Position numbers and translations under genes: made by a program. A model generated the notes under the pieces. That model was not told the DNA's origin. It saw nothing but the letters and a program-made list of their open reading frames with translations, and did not search any database. This document shows, piece after piece, positions 32,291 to 45,525 of a stretch of 64,000 bases of DNA; position 1 is the first letter of the stretch; the number at the start of each line of letters is the position of its first letter. The stretch comes from Protonemura montana. Taxonomy: Eukaryota; Arthropoda; Insecta; Plecoptera; Nemouridae. Where the stretch lies: contig OX387604.1 of assembly GCA_947568835.1 (NCBI GenBank), forward strand, positions 23,403,076 through 23,467,075, read 5' to 3'.

Positions 32291-35008
32291 CTTGACACTT
32301 TTAAAAGCAAACTGCTGCAAAAAATATTTTTTTCCAAACAATTATCAAAGGCGAAAGACAACGTATTTATGTTAAATATATATGATTAATATTTACTAGT
32401 TTATTATAAAACAGCTATTATCTAGAAAATGTGATTAAACGTTGGAAATCAGTTTGATTGCACTGCATTTGAAACCCAATCTGAACATAGTTTTAAAAAC
32501 TAGTGCCTAGGGCTAGAAAAAGTAGGCAGGAAACTGGCACTTGGTGCAAGGTGCTCTCCTGGCTGTGATAGGATATTGACGCTGGCTGTCCCCTGTTTGG
32601 TGGGGGGGGGGGGGAGAGAAGGGGGGTGGTGATTGGGAAATAATGGGTCTAGGGAAGGATAGGTGTTGCCGGCAATAACAGCTGTCAGGTGTTGCTCTCA
32701 AAATTCTCATGCGTTTCAAGGGTGGGAGGGGCGGGTAGGTTTTGTTCTAAGGCATGGCACGTTGTTGTCAAATTTATTCCACTGTCTTGAGATACCAGGA
32801 AATTTCAAGACGAATGTTGACTTTGACCGGTATACTGTCGACCAAGTAGAGGTGCCACAGCACTTGGCTCTCTTCAAGACAAAAGCTAACTAGCCCCAAC
32901 CTATGGTACATTCATGTACATTATATGCTATGGCTCCAACCAAACCAACAGGCTACATGTGCCACTGAACTAAGTTTTAGGTTTGTTCTAGGTTAGTTCT
33001 AGATATGTTCTAGGTACGCTCTTGACAGGTAGAGCGCGCTTCTGAAATATTGATTGTACAAGGATTTTTTCTTTCGAATCTCGCTAGGATGAAATATCAC
33101 GAACTTCGGTGGCTTAGTCAAAGTGGCATACCTACTCACTGAAGTTCCGGCCTGTTTGCAGGTTGGTTAGAATTGCTTATTTGGCAACAATGAAGCAAGC
33201 AATAAATATTTCAGTCCTCATGATGGCCGCTCTCCAGTACTATAGGTTATTCTATACTTTCTTCACCTGTTACTCTCTTTTTGTTTGGAACAAAAGCAGG
33301 CTGCAAGAAAAAGGAAGAAATAAGGCGTTCCATAAAGGTTCCCTAAGAAAGCATCCCTCTTAGTTCATTGGTATACCTGTTCTGTGCCCCGGCCGAACGA
33401 TGAGTGGAAGACCTGTCGCCCATTTGGCTTTACGTATTATAAAACACACAAAAATAGCCCTCTCGAAAGTATTTGCTGTCGGATTTGTTACTTGTATATT
33501 CCATAAGATGGCATTGACTCCTTAAAAAATACTTACATCATCGAGTTGTGACCAGCATCGGTCAGGAGCCTGCATCGGTTAGTGTATTTATTCTCATGTG
33601 GGACAGTTCGGTGTTGTGTGCTCAGAGTTGTTCGGGGGCCGGCGAGGGTATGCGGCAGCCAAAATGCGGGCTGTGGTTGTTAAGCGGGGCATAGCAACAT
33701 CTCATGCATTTTGGCTAGCAATTTCTACAAGGTTTATCGACTCTTGCGGAGGAAATAATTTCTCACTGACAGCCTTGTTCACCTTAACCTTTGCTTATTG
33801 AAGGAGTTTTATAGGATTGCAGTTGTTACTCTGTTACATTCTGCTATGAGACGCGGTGTACAGATTGTAATTCAGACAGGTTTGCCACGAATACTGGCTG
33901 CCCTCGAGGATCTCTTAACAATGTTTCAGGATTTTATTGGAAGTAGCATGCAATTTTTAAACAAGATACTGTAAAATAGCGCTTCGAAATACTCGAGTGA
34001 AACAAAAATAACCCCCAAATTACCGTTTTGCGAACACTTTATGGAAAAGAATAGCGAGTACTTCTTATAGCTGGACGCAATCGTCATCTAATTAATCGAC
34101 AAGGGTTCAATAATTTCTATGCGAAATGTGGTGAACGCTTGTGACGTTGGGGCCAGTGTCGCTCGCAAACCCTGGCGATTTATCTTCACGCTCTCGGCCC
34201 CTGCCCCTGCCCCTCACCTCTTGCCCCACCCCGCCATGGAGAGAGGCACGGAACACGCTGCTATCAGCACCAAGGTATGCCACGGGGTGTGCACAATATT
34301 TCCCACAGTGTCGGCTAAGAAGTTAAGACTAAACTAGCACTTCCGGCCTACCCTCGATAAGAGAATCCAATCATCGTAAATTCGATGGTTAATGTTCGAC
34401 TTTCAATCAGAACTTGTCTGAAAGGCCAACACCCTCGACGTGTTCCACAGCATCAAGGTGATGAAAATATCTAGCTTCTTACCTTCTTGTCTCAGATTAT
34501 TATTATTACTAACATTTGTCCTACCCTTGATAATTTATTGCTTTTATTATTTATTACCATGGTTATTATTATCATTGTTATATTTAGCCATTTATAAAAA
34601 CAATTTTTTTAACCATCGTATCAAATATGTTAAAGTAACGCTGTACGTTGAATTAATTTTTACTTTTAAATTTGACCTATAAATGCAATCAATTTGATTG
34701 CAAAAACTGAACCATGGATCATGAACTGCAATTAAAGGCAGGAGACAAAGATAGCACATTGCAGCAAATCAGAATAACATACGAACTGAAACACAATATA
34801 AATAATATTTTAATGAAGAAGTGTAATGAAGATTTTTTTTCTCGAGTCAATTTGAAGTATAGTTACAAAATGTGGTTGATTGCTGTAACAATGAAATGAA
34901 ATAAAATCATGTCGCAAGAGCAAAGACAGAAAAACGACATTGTCAGGAACAAACTGACAATATAATTTAGATCTCGATATTTTTGGTGAGGGCATGAGTT
35001 GCATCGTC
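32291..35008. other. Unique DNA, no gene recognised
   Basis: A G13 run lies at 32602-32614. A few ggttctag words occur at 32977-33015. A C-rich cccctgcccctgcccctcac patch is at 34197-34230, inside a GC-raised stretch (34119-34270) that ends in a donor-like aag|gtatgc but has no clear acceptor. Otherwise AT-rich. Confidence 0.45.
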
Positions 35009-35093
35009 CAGTACGGCCTGCCTCTGATCAGCGACCAGTGCGGCCTGCCTCCGATCAGCTGACCAGTGAGGCCTGCCTCTCCGATCAGCTGAG
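35009..35093. repeat. ~28-bp repeat, three copies
   Basis: Three copies of cagtgcggcctgcctccgat followed by cagctgac, with 27-29 bp spacing. Confidence 0.88.
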
Positions 35094-35223
35094 AAGATGT
35101 CACAACAAAAATATGTGACGTTTCAATTAGACGCTGTCTCCACCAGTTTTTTTTTTGGTCAAGCAGCGCTTCAAATCAAGCCCAAGTAATCCGTGCGTGG
35201 CACCTTACGCTCGTACGGCGATT

Positions 35224-35288
35224 CATGCGTGTGGCTTTTCTTGCGTGTGGCTTTTCGTGCGTGTGGCCTTTCGTGCATCTTTTCGTGA
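35224..35288. repeat. 16-bp repeat (gtgcgtgtggcttttc)
   Basis: Four to five copies: gcgtgtggcttttctt, gcgtgtggcttttcgt, gcgtgtggcctttcgt, gcatcttttcgt. Confidence 0.88.
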
Positions 35289-37572
35289 TCTATTTTGACA
35301 AGTTTTGTGTGCCTAAATATCCTTGATATGTGTAAAGGTAACATTTTGGTGGAATACAACAGAAGCAATGGATATGAACGACAACAAATTGTTCACATCA
35401 CGTTTAGCATTGTAATTTGTGATACCTTTTTGAGATTTCTAAAACAAAGTGAATTGGATGTATTGCCGCAAACCCGGCATACTAAATGATGTGAGTTTTT
35501 TGCCCGTACTTGATACGTTTTTCCAAGAACGAATTGCTTCATACATTTCCATAAAAAATAATCGCCTATCTTGTGAAGACGTTCTTAGACGTACAATTCG
35601 AGTGAGTCCGACCGCGTGTTTTAATTTCCCGCCGGCAACAGAAATCTGCAAGTGTTTCCAGCGAGTTTTGTGTATGGATGAACGCTCTGCGCGGGCCGGC
35701 AGGAATAATCTGCTGGTGGAACTTATCGAAACTCCGTCGTCACGTGCCTGGCAAGCAGTGTCCGCCAATTTCAAAGCTTTCTTACTTCGCTCCTAGATAT
35801 TAATTCCAGTTCGAGTCACCATTGTTTGGAATGACACGTCATATAATATGGAATTATTGTACAACTCAAATGAAAGACTCTAGATTTATAATCAACTAGA
35901 CTGGAAACAATATCAAGTATAGCGGAAAACTAACTAAGTCAATTCTGGCAAAAGTTTTCATTCGATGTTGTTCTTAATATTTCGCGCGCAAATAATCGTA
36001 TAAAACGTGTTCAACTCTTCAACGTAACTCTTCTTTTGAAGTTCTTTACGTTCAGATTAGGTTCCTACTTTCGGAGTGGCAGGTTGTCATTCTCTTTATG
36101 AAACTTGCAAACTGAATTCCTTACAGCAATGCAAAGCAGGTGATTATGGTCATTTATCCACACCAATGCATAGTACACATTGCTTTGCATATCAAGTCTA
36201 AGAGAGCTTCAAATGCGCTAATGTGAATCAATACAAACTGCGTAATATATAATGTATGTCATATATGTTGATGACATAAGTATTAGTAAAAAGTTTTCTG
36301 TTCAAAACACCGTGGTTTCTTTAAACATGTTTGGTCACAAAAATCTGTCCTCGCGACATAATTGATTCAGCTGTCAGATATTTCCTTGCAAATGATCCAT
36401 CACATCTTGTAGAGGCATAGGGTGATGTTTTCTCCCCTGCTGTCCCCATGGAAAGTAGGACTGGAAGGGGCAGCGTTGTAGAGGGTGCTCGGCGAGTGAA
36501 ATACGTGGGTGAGTTTGTGTGGTCCACGTGGACCAGTCACTTGCCATGTGACAGGTCACCGAGCGATTTTAGGTGATTTTTAACGGTCTCTGGTGACCAT
36601 ACATACCTTGGAAAAAGGTCGAAAGTTTCTTTGGACATCCATTTGCCAAATGATTGGACCATTCCAAAACACTTTTTGACATATGCCCTATGTTTGAACT
36701 TCTTGCAACATAGAAATAGCGCACCGACTCGCGCTAATGACTTCTCAATTGAAACACAATTGTCAAATTTCGGTTTGAGACGAGAGCAGGCTGCATTTGA
36801 AAACTCAAAGAATGCGAAATGGTTCCCAAGCCTACCAGTGACTTTCTAGTTGCTGAGAAATGCGTGTGTTTTGGGTTGCTTTTAGTGGTTTGGCGTCCAG
36901 TCGGTCGGGACCAGTAGACCTTCACGCTTCTCCTTTTATTCCCCACATTCTCTTCAGTGAGAACGCTACCAATTGAAATGGCTCAAAGGTGGGTTCTGTC
37001 AACGTTTTTGTGCGAAATGAAACCCTCTCTGCCTGAACACTCTCACTCTTACAATATAATAAATCACAGACATACTACACTAGAATATTTCATAAAGAGG
37101 ATCAACTTCTTAGTGAAATACTTTTCTGACTGAGATGTTTCACTTGAAGAAAGAAGATTAGAATTCTTTCATCGTTTGTATAATATTTCATATTCTCGCT
37201 TTTTTGTGTTCACACCCCTTTTTCTAGAAAAATAACAATCTAAAAGTGTTTTTAATAAAATAATTTTGTTTTTTTCGTACGCTATGAGTTTGTATAAACC
37301 AATTAAGTGTGGAAGGTGTGTAGACCAGGAGCCAATGAGAGCCACGCACCTGTAAAAGTAGAAGACACAGCGGGATCGATAGCCGGGCTGCCAATGGGAG
37401 GAGACGGGGGAGCTGTACCTGTGGGCGCAGTGGCCAGGCAGGTAGGTGGGCGGGAAGGGTGGGGGGGTGGTGGGGGTGGTGCCGTGCAAACCGAGGTCTT
37501 CCACCAATCCATCTCATCAGCATTGCGGTCGCGTACCACTGAATCGCTAGCTTTGAAAACAAATCATTCACT
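35289..37572. other. Unique DNA with one doubtful open frame
   Basis: A 112-codon frame (ATG at 35458 to TAG at 35796, plus strand) overlaps a 111-codon minus-strand frame. Neither shows a domain. On the minus strand near 36607-36690 an exon-like piece ends in a donor-like aag|gtatgt, but two frames are open and no homology is evident. Nothing else seen. Confidence 0.4.
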
Positions 37573-37970
37573 TGATTAGTGGTGTTTAACGACGCACTGT
37601 TTTGGCAACGAGTCATGTTGCACTCGTCGGCATTGTTGAAGGAGTGGATGATGATGAGGATGGTCCATTGTCTAGAAGGGAGGAGGGAAAATCCGGTGCC
37701 GGCACGTAGCCTACTTCTGTCGAAGAGCACCAAGGGGACCACAGGTTTAACGTCCCTTCCGAAGGACGGTACAAAGCTAACAACATGATTCCTCGTCAAA
37801 TCCATGCTGTTGAGAGGTTGATATAATGTACTCACTATTATTCCTCCAACCTCTCTCAAACAAAACTGATAAAATGATGGTCACCCATCCAACACCTAAT
37901 CTAGCGCAGTGTTGCTTAACTCCGATGACTTTACGAGAAACGTTGTTTCTAACACGCCGAATCATTCGGT
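37573..37970 (-). mobile_element. 5S-SINE, near full length, diverged
   Basis: Runs from the tail complement (gattagtggtgtttaacgac) through gtgccggcacgtagcctact, aacgtcccttccgaaggacg and ccatgctgttgagaggttga to the 5S head complement (cagtgttgcttaactccgat) and the terminal cgccgaatcattcggt. It has more substitutions and small deletions than the copies at 52197 and 55348, so it looks older. Confidence 0.88.
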
Positions 37971-40900
37971 ACGAAAAAGATAATCACACGGATCATCTTG
38001 GATGGTTTTCAGTATTTAGTTTTGCTATACATTGTAAAAGCTCCTTTTCTTTCTGCTGCAAATATCGCAAGGGAAAATATTTACCTTATGTCGCGACAAG
38101 AGTAAACAAAGTAAAGCAATTATTTGAAAGCTAACACATGTGGCAAGGCCTCCATTAAAGTTCTCCCATTTTGTTTCACCTGCCAGTCATTATCCGCGTT
38201 TGTCAAATAGCACCTAATTTATCCTCGCACCTATCAGGTATCGGAGCAAACAAACGGCCAATGAACAACAGACCGTAGCACCCTACCTGTAATACCTTGC
38301 GAGGGTGGAAACTTGTCGGCTACCTTTATACTTCCTCTATCACGTGACTCTAACAGCTGCAGGTGCTTCGTGATAGGCGCTCACGCCTACCTTGGCGTAG
38401 CTCCTGACTCGTGCTGGGCTCGTCGTTACCTGCGTTGGGAGGCGCTTGATTTCAGATCCTGCGCGCTGAGCAGCGCTACCTCTCGAAGGAAACGCCTTTT
38501 CTACCTAGCGCCGTTCACGGCAGCTTCTACCAGGAATTAACTATCTTGTTTGAATATTAGTTCCATGGACTTCAAGCTACAGATTGTTTATAATTTTTCG
38601 GGTGGAATGGGTCAAGTGGTTCTTTGGCACTGCCTTGTTGGTTTCATTCATTTAGATTTTTGAAGGTAAACTACGATGGAGGAAGATTTTAAGCATAAAG
38701 CGTACAATGCGAAGTTGTTACTTCCATTGCACAAAAGTGCTCGTCCCCTTTTCCTGTGCGAAGACACGGGTGATTATTCCTTTTATATTGAGGGTGGGGG
38801 TGGGGAGGCTATTTCTTTTCAATCGTAATTATGAGTCACTCTACAGGGGTGCATTCGGTATCCTGGGTGGGGGCTGAAGAGTTACTGACAACCTTTAGGG
38901 GGTGGGACAGGGTGGAAATGCGTGCCATACGATTCGCAGCATAGGTCACTCGAAATGGCATTGCATATATTTGTACTGCACCCTTCGCAAAACGCAGTGC
39001 ACTACGGTAATACTAGACGGTAACGAGAGTAATGCTTGGTCGGCCCCTACATTGTATTTCGACGACAAGGTTCAACGAAAACAGAATGATTCGTTTTTTT
39101 TTGTCAGTCATTTCTCATCATTCATCATCATATTCTTCCCCAACAGAGCTTAGGTCTGACTACTTCGCTAAAAATGAAATGAATTGAAGAAACCACGCTG
39201 CTTTTATTTATTCTTTTAAAAAGTCGAAACTTTGTTCTGTCTTTTGAGAAGAAACTGCGAATACTTTGCTTCAATGCACTGCTTGGCTGATCATGTGCTT
39301 TGCGTTATTGGCTTTAGTGGACGCAGACCCGATTGGCATAGTGCACTGCACCTGCGTTCCATTTACGATCTCTATACAGTTATTTTACATTCACCCCGAA
39401 GCGCTAAGCGCTATGAACATTCTTTAGTACCCCAAAAGGTCTGTTTTCTACATAGCTGACCTCCAACTTGCTTTCAAAGCATATTAAATGTATTCTACCT
39501 ACTTCGGTATTACTTGAGATTTGAAACATGTTAAATTCCATCCAGTTTCCAAGTGTTGGACTAGTTTGGTAAAACGTGTTACGATTTTTGCCAAAGGACA
39601 GCCCACAAATAATTAATATGGGCCAATTCCCCCAGCTCAAGGAGTACGGTTATACCCCTCAACCTGCAGCCTAAGATATGGTGAGTCGAAATGTTGACAG
39701 GCTCCAGGGGTAATATGTCAGTAAAAGCATGGACTGGACCAGCACGCTGGAGCACACGGCTTTGCACGGTTGGTCACGCTAGCCTACCTTCGAGTCTCTT
39801 GAAGTCCATACAAGTCACGGTTTGTTATCCCCGACCCGAAGTGAGCAAACTACCAAGACATACGCTTCGGCAAAGACAAAGCACGGGACTTGATATTGTT
39901 CCCTGCTAAGGCAATAGTTGCGCTGGTCTCCTGGGCCCCGAGAAGAATTTCCTACACAGAAACTAGAAGGGCTGTGATTTAAGTTCAAATATTAGCAAAG
40001 TTTATTCATGGTCAAAATGATAACGTGATAATGCAAATTGCTTTGCTTGGGAATGCAAACAGCGGGGTTTCTGATTACAGATATTCCGTGATAACCCCGG
40101 TCATCATTACCGACATTTACCCAGTTGTCAAATAAAGGCCGTTTTAAAAATATATTCGGGTCAAGACTTTCGTACTCCAATCTAATGTCTCATTTTATCA
40201 CCTGCTTCATTAATTTTCCACGAATTTCGCAGACCACCTCGATTCCACGCCAGAAATTCTTGAATTGCCGAGAAAATTTTCTCATATTGCACAATTTGAC
40301 AGATTTTTTCTTCGAATTTTCTGTTACTTTTTTTCAGTCTAGACCGTAAACAAGATTCGAAATCAAAGAGCTGATCTTAAGATGTTAAGTGGAAGCTAAT
40401 GTGATGTGTTTAGGTGCACCCATTTGGTTTGGTTGGTTTAGTCAATCAAGTATATACACAAAGTAGAAAGGGGCCGAGGAGAGAATGCTTCGACTCACAG
40501 GCCAAACAAAACATTCCTTGTCTACTTCCACTTTAATTCTTTATGTAGTTATAAAATAATTTGGTAAATACCATTCATCGGGGTGAGCGATGGAGAGTAG
40601 TTTCTTCTTTTACATAAATGTTTTGCCTGAAATCCCCGATGGAAACCCTTTTGACACGTGTTTTCCAGCAGTATGCGCACTCATCGGATACACTCGGAAC
40701 TTGATGCAATTCACAGAGCCATTTCAATAGTTACAAAAATGTCCGAGAGTTACATTTTATGAAATGTGGCACCCACGACGGTAGTAACGTCTGCATCAAA
40801 GAAAGCTTGTCATGTATCGTCAGCACAAGAAATTCATTATTTCCGTGATCTATCTATGTTTACACTCATGCTAAGGTGACTTAAGTGATCACGATTGATT

Positions 40901-43051
40901 TTACAATACAATATTGCTATTACAGCCAACTTTGTATGAAGTGTCAGTAACATCATCAGCTGAAACCTCGTCATTTTTTCACGGTGGCCGACCAGACAAT
41001 GTAAAACTCGATACATTTCAAGACTGCTATAGCATGGCTCAGCGCGTTTCATTTCCCGAACTTACACGAGCTAGTAACAAAATTTGTCACACGTGGTCAT
41101 TGCATGCTTGTCTGACCACCACACATCAAGCAGCGCAACTAGAACTTTAAGAAAGTCATTTTTGTGTAGACGACAAATAGCGGTGACAAATGGATGCTAA
41201 CAGGTACACTTTCCATCAACTACTATCTACACCTTCAATTATTAAACACGAAAGAGCTTTTCCTTGCAAAAATGTCGCTACGTGATATTGAAATCGCTGT
41301 GCTTATGAAGAGTAGTAATCATGACGGGGACATTTTTGAATTTTGGGTGGGTTGGTGAGTGGGTGGTAGGTGGTGGGTGGTGGGTGGAAAACCAATATAA
41401 GGCATGTTGTCATCCTAATGGGCCACCACTAGAATAACACCACTCACATGTGGCATCGCAGCATGTATAATATGACAAACAACAGACCAAAATCCACGCG
41501 ATTCAAAATCGATTCATCTCGCGTCCCTACGTTAGCATCAAAACACTTGAACGATACATTGGGATGTTTCAAGGGCATGAGTAGGGAACAAAGCTTGCCC
41601 GTCGCAACAAAGCATTGAGGACATGTTTACGTGGTGAACTTTACGTCTTGACTTCGTGTATTAATTTCTTAAAACGAGCTGTCCGCTTGTGAAACAATGT
41701 TTTTTAATTCCGAGTTGAATTCCAAGTGGTATTTTTTACATGTTAGATTTTAAATGCCTTGTTCTGGTCAAACTTTAGTGGAAATTAGCAAAGTTGTATG
41801 CAAACTGCAGTTCACCTCACATTTTTGTTTTGCTTCTTAACCCCGTGGAAAAATGTAGCCAGGCTGAGAACCCACCCTTGTTTCTTGTGGTGCATCTCTT
41901 CATGTGAATCTCACCATAGATCACTTTATGCATGCGTTTAGTCAACTTCTATTCGGGATTTACTGGCTTAAACGATGCAGGATAGCATGGGCAGCATGGG
42001 CAACATGGGCAACAAGGGCAACACAGCTTTACAGGGCGTCTCGCAATGTCAATGTGGAAATAATGACCGTAAGCTAGAAATTCTGGATAGGTTGGGCTTA
42101 TAGAAAAAGTAATTTTCTCCTTCATTTGCATATTTGATGAAAACCCCGTAGTGGCCATCATCATAAGCTATAGCATCATTCTTGAACGTTCGCCATGTCA
42201 TATTTTATTCCCTTTATTTTCTGAGGAAATATCATATGAGGCAAGTTATATGAAAATAGCAAAGGTTGCGCACTTATTTCTAGCGTTACAGCCAGTAGAA
42301 CAAATTCGAGAGCGATTTACCTTAGAGCATCATCAATCAACATAGACAATCATTTGTAAAATTAAAAAATGTTTTCGACTAAATTGTAAAGGCTTCTCAG
42401 GTCATGAACTTACCTTTATTATAAATAGAAATCATCTGTGATGGTTCTTGCGATATTTGGTGCATTTTGGCATCATGCTTTTAATTATTTTGAAGGGAAT
42501 ATTGCTGTATTTGCCAAAAACTCATTTCATCCCGTTCGAATGGCAAAGTAGAATGGCGGTGGGTGGGGTTGGTGGGATGGGTACTGGTGGGGGGGGGAGG
42601 GGAGGGTGCACGTGGTTCCCCTCCACCTTTCATTAGATCCCACATGCATGTATAGCTCATATCATCTCTGCTATCACGTGATATAACATTTTAATAAAGA
42701 AGAGGTCCACAGTCCAGCTCAACTCATTACCATTTATTCAATGCAAGTTCTTCTACATCTCGGGTTATTAAATCTTAACCCATTAGGCATCCGCAGTTCA
42801 CTGCTGGGCTGCACACTCGCTCCTCATTTCGAAACTCTGCGTCGGACGTTGGAAGTCGGACCGAATGTTTCACATTGCGCTCGACGACCGAATTAGATGT
42901 GTCCTAATGATTTTCAGATCTTTTAATTAAGGGAATTCCCAGCTCTGCATGTACCTATTAGACTGAAAAAAAAACTGATCAAATGTTGAGTTCTTTGTAA
43001 AGAGACCACGTACTATACCATGAGAGCTGAACGCATTAATAAGAAGGTAAT
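37971..43051. other. Long unique stretch, no gene recognised
   Basis: About 5 kb of AT-rich DNA with scattered 60-80 codon frames lacking domains. Small repeats are gggtggtgggtgg at 41345-41387 and gggcaacat at 41984-42024. A GC-raised patch at 38320-38530 has exon-like features on the minus strand (cgcag|gtaacg, ccaag|gtaggc), but no convincing acceptor or product. If the exon pair is real, this is intron. Confidence 0.45.
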
Positions 43052-44273
43052 TACCTACCTACCTACCTACCTACCTACCTACCTACCTACCTACCTACCT
43101 ACCTACCTACCTACCTACCTACCTACCTACCTACCTACCTACCTACCTACCTACCTACTCACCTACCCACCTACCCACCTACCTACCTACCTACCTACCT
43201 ACCTACCTACCTACCCACCTACATACCTACCTACCTACCAACCTACCAACCTACCTACCCACCTACCTAGTTACCTACCTACCTACCTACCTACCCACCT
43301 ACCTACCTACCAACCTACCAACCTACCTACCTACCTACCCACCTACCTAGTTACCTACCTACCTACCTACCTACCTACCTACCCACCTACCTACCTTCCT
43401 ACCCACCTACCTTCCTGCCTACCTACCTACCGACCTACCTATCCACCTACCTACCTAACTACCTACCTACCTACCCACCCACCTACCTACCTACCTACCT
43501 ACCCACCTACCTACCTACCTACCTACCCACCTACCTACCTACCTACCTACCTACCTACCTACCTACCTACTTACACACCCACCTACCTACCTACCCACCT
43601 ACCTACCTACCTACCTACCTACCTACCTACCTACCTACCTACCTACCCACCCACCTACCCACCCACCTACCTACCTACCTACCTACCTACCAACCTACCA
43701 ACCTACATACCTAAAAAAATGTACTGATCAATAAACTCAACTCAACCTACCTACTTACCTACCTACCTACCTACCTACCTACCTACCTACCTACCTACCT
43801 ACCTACCTACCTACCTACCTACCCACCTACCTACCCACCTACCTACCTACCCACCTACCTACCTACCGACCTACCTACCTACCCACCTACCTACTTACCT
43901 ACCTACTTACCTACCTACCAACCTACCTACCAACCTACCTACCAACCTACTTACCTACCTACCTACCTACCTACCTACCTACCTACCTACCTACCTACCT
44001 ACCTACCTACCTACCCACCTACCTACCTACCTACCTACCTACCTACCCACCTACCTACCTACCTACCTACCTACCTACCTACCTACCTACCTACCTACCT
44101 ACCTACCTACCTACCTACCTACCTACCTACCTACCCACCTACCCACCTACCTACCTACCTACCTACCTACCTACCTACCTACCTAACTACCTACCTACCT
44201 ACCTACCTACCTACCTACCCACCTACCCACCTACCTACCTACCTACCTACCTACCTACCTACCTACCTAACTA
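43052..44273. repeat. CCTA/CTAC tetranucleotide tract, 1.2 kb
   Basis: Long (ctac)n in two blocks, 43052-43712 and 43745-44273, separated by a 32-bp non-repeat segment (aaaaaaatgtactgatcaat aaactcaactca). Interruptions are mostly single changes (ccac, caac, ttac). The open frame reads PTYL repeats and is not a gene. Confidence 0.97.
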
Positions 44274-45480
44274 CGAGGTTATTTGTTACATGTAAATTTT
44301 CCCGATGAGGTTTTAATTACACTATTTGGGGTTACCCCATAAGTTTCCATGTAGGTACACAGGAGACTAAAATGATCGGGCAAGTTTTGAAAACGATCGC
44401 TATGCGCCGAATCGTCGAACACGTGCGGCTTATAATTGCTCGTTACTAATCCAGTCGAACACGATACGCGTCTCACAACCAGTATTGTCCACATTTAATC
44501 AAATTTTGTGTCAATTATTTCTATATCCATTATATGTGCTGATAAGCCTACTGTGTACTGGATAATATGTCGAATGAAAAACAAAAGATTTTCATTCGAT
44601 TATCTTGGCTCTATATAATCCCATAATGTGTATTAATATTTCATATATTATATCAAAGCTAATATTGATATTTTATTCGAAAGAGCGATAAAGCTTTCGC
44701 GAGGACACACATCACACAAATGAGAGAGAGCTGGGGAGAGAGAAGAGAGAGAAGAGAGAGAAGAGAGAGCTGCGTATGATATTGGACCTTATGCACATCG
44801 AGTATAATTACAGCTCACACGGCTTTTTAATTATAGTGTACAAAAAGTGTGTGGGTAGACTAATTCATGTTTGAGCGGTGGGCAGACCCCCTGTGGACTA
44901 ATCCATCCTTTGTGTGACGACGCGGCCACGCCGCTTTTTTAATCGTCGCTTTGAAACATCAAAGTGGTTGAGCCTGGCGACGTTTTCCCATCCAGTCTGG
45001 TCTGGCACAATTGCTTTCTACATCAACAGTGTAGTCTACATGTGGATGTGCAAACCAAACACCGTTTAGATACGAATTAACCAGCTTTCTGGCGTTCTTT
45101 TCGATTTAGCCGAGACAGAAAAACAATGTTTAGCGTAACCGATATATGATTGCCTTGATTATTTTCAAATTATTTTTCAATTAAGCTTTTGTGAAATAGG
45201 TAGTGTGGCGTGCCGCTTTCCACATAATGGTGTGTGTCGCTGGTGCTTTCACAATTCATATGATGCTGATTAAATCGTTAGATCTGCAGGTCTCTGATTC
45301 CGTTGGATCCCGCGGGATTCCACGGGATTCCACGAGATCACGTGGACCCAGCAGAGGCGTTTGCTCTTTTTCTTGCACAAATCAAATTCAGGGCGTGACT
45401 ATTCAAAAGATATCCGTTCTTTGTTTACAATTGCATTTGTCTTTTAAGTTAAATGTAACTTTAATTCCAACACGTTTCCT
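44274..45480. other. Unique DNA with GA-rich microsatellite
   Basis: Holds a (ga)n/(gagaa)n tract at 44721-44770 and a short cgggattccacgggattcca repeat near 45312-45331. No gene recognised. Confidence 0.5.
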
Positions 45481-45525
45481 GATTGATTCGCGGTGTTTAA
45501 CGATGCACTGTTATGAGAAGTGGCC
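45481..45525 (-). mobile_element. 5S-SINE tail fragment
   Basis: Only gattgattcgcggtgtttaa, cgatgcactgtt and gtggcc are left, the complement of the SINE 3' terminus, again as in a strongly 5'-truncated insertion. Confidence 0.7.

Noticed and set aside
35449-35796. 112-115 codon plus-strand frame
   Set aside because: A minus-strand frame of equal length overlaps it, and neither has a domain, signal peptide or splice support. Chance openness is likely.
36560-36700. Minus-strand exon ending in ccaag|gtatgt
   Set aside because: More than one frame is open and the product is unrecognised. The acceptor side is weak.
38320-38540. GC-raised minus-strand exon candidates near cgcag|gtaacg and ccaag|gtaggc
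   Set aside because: No convincing acceptor, stops upstream in the favoured frame, and no recognisable product.
43020-43727. PTYL repeat protein
   Set aside because: Translation of the CCTA tetranucleotide tract.
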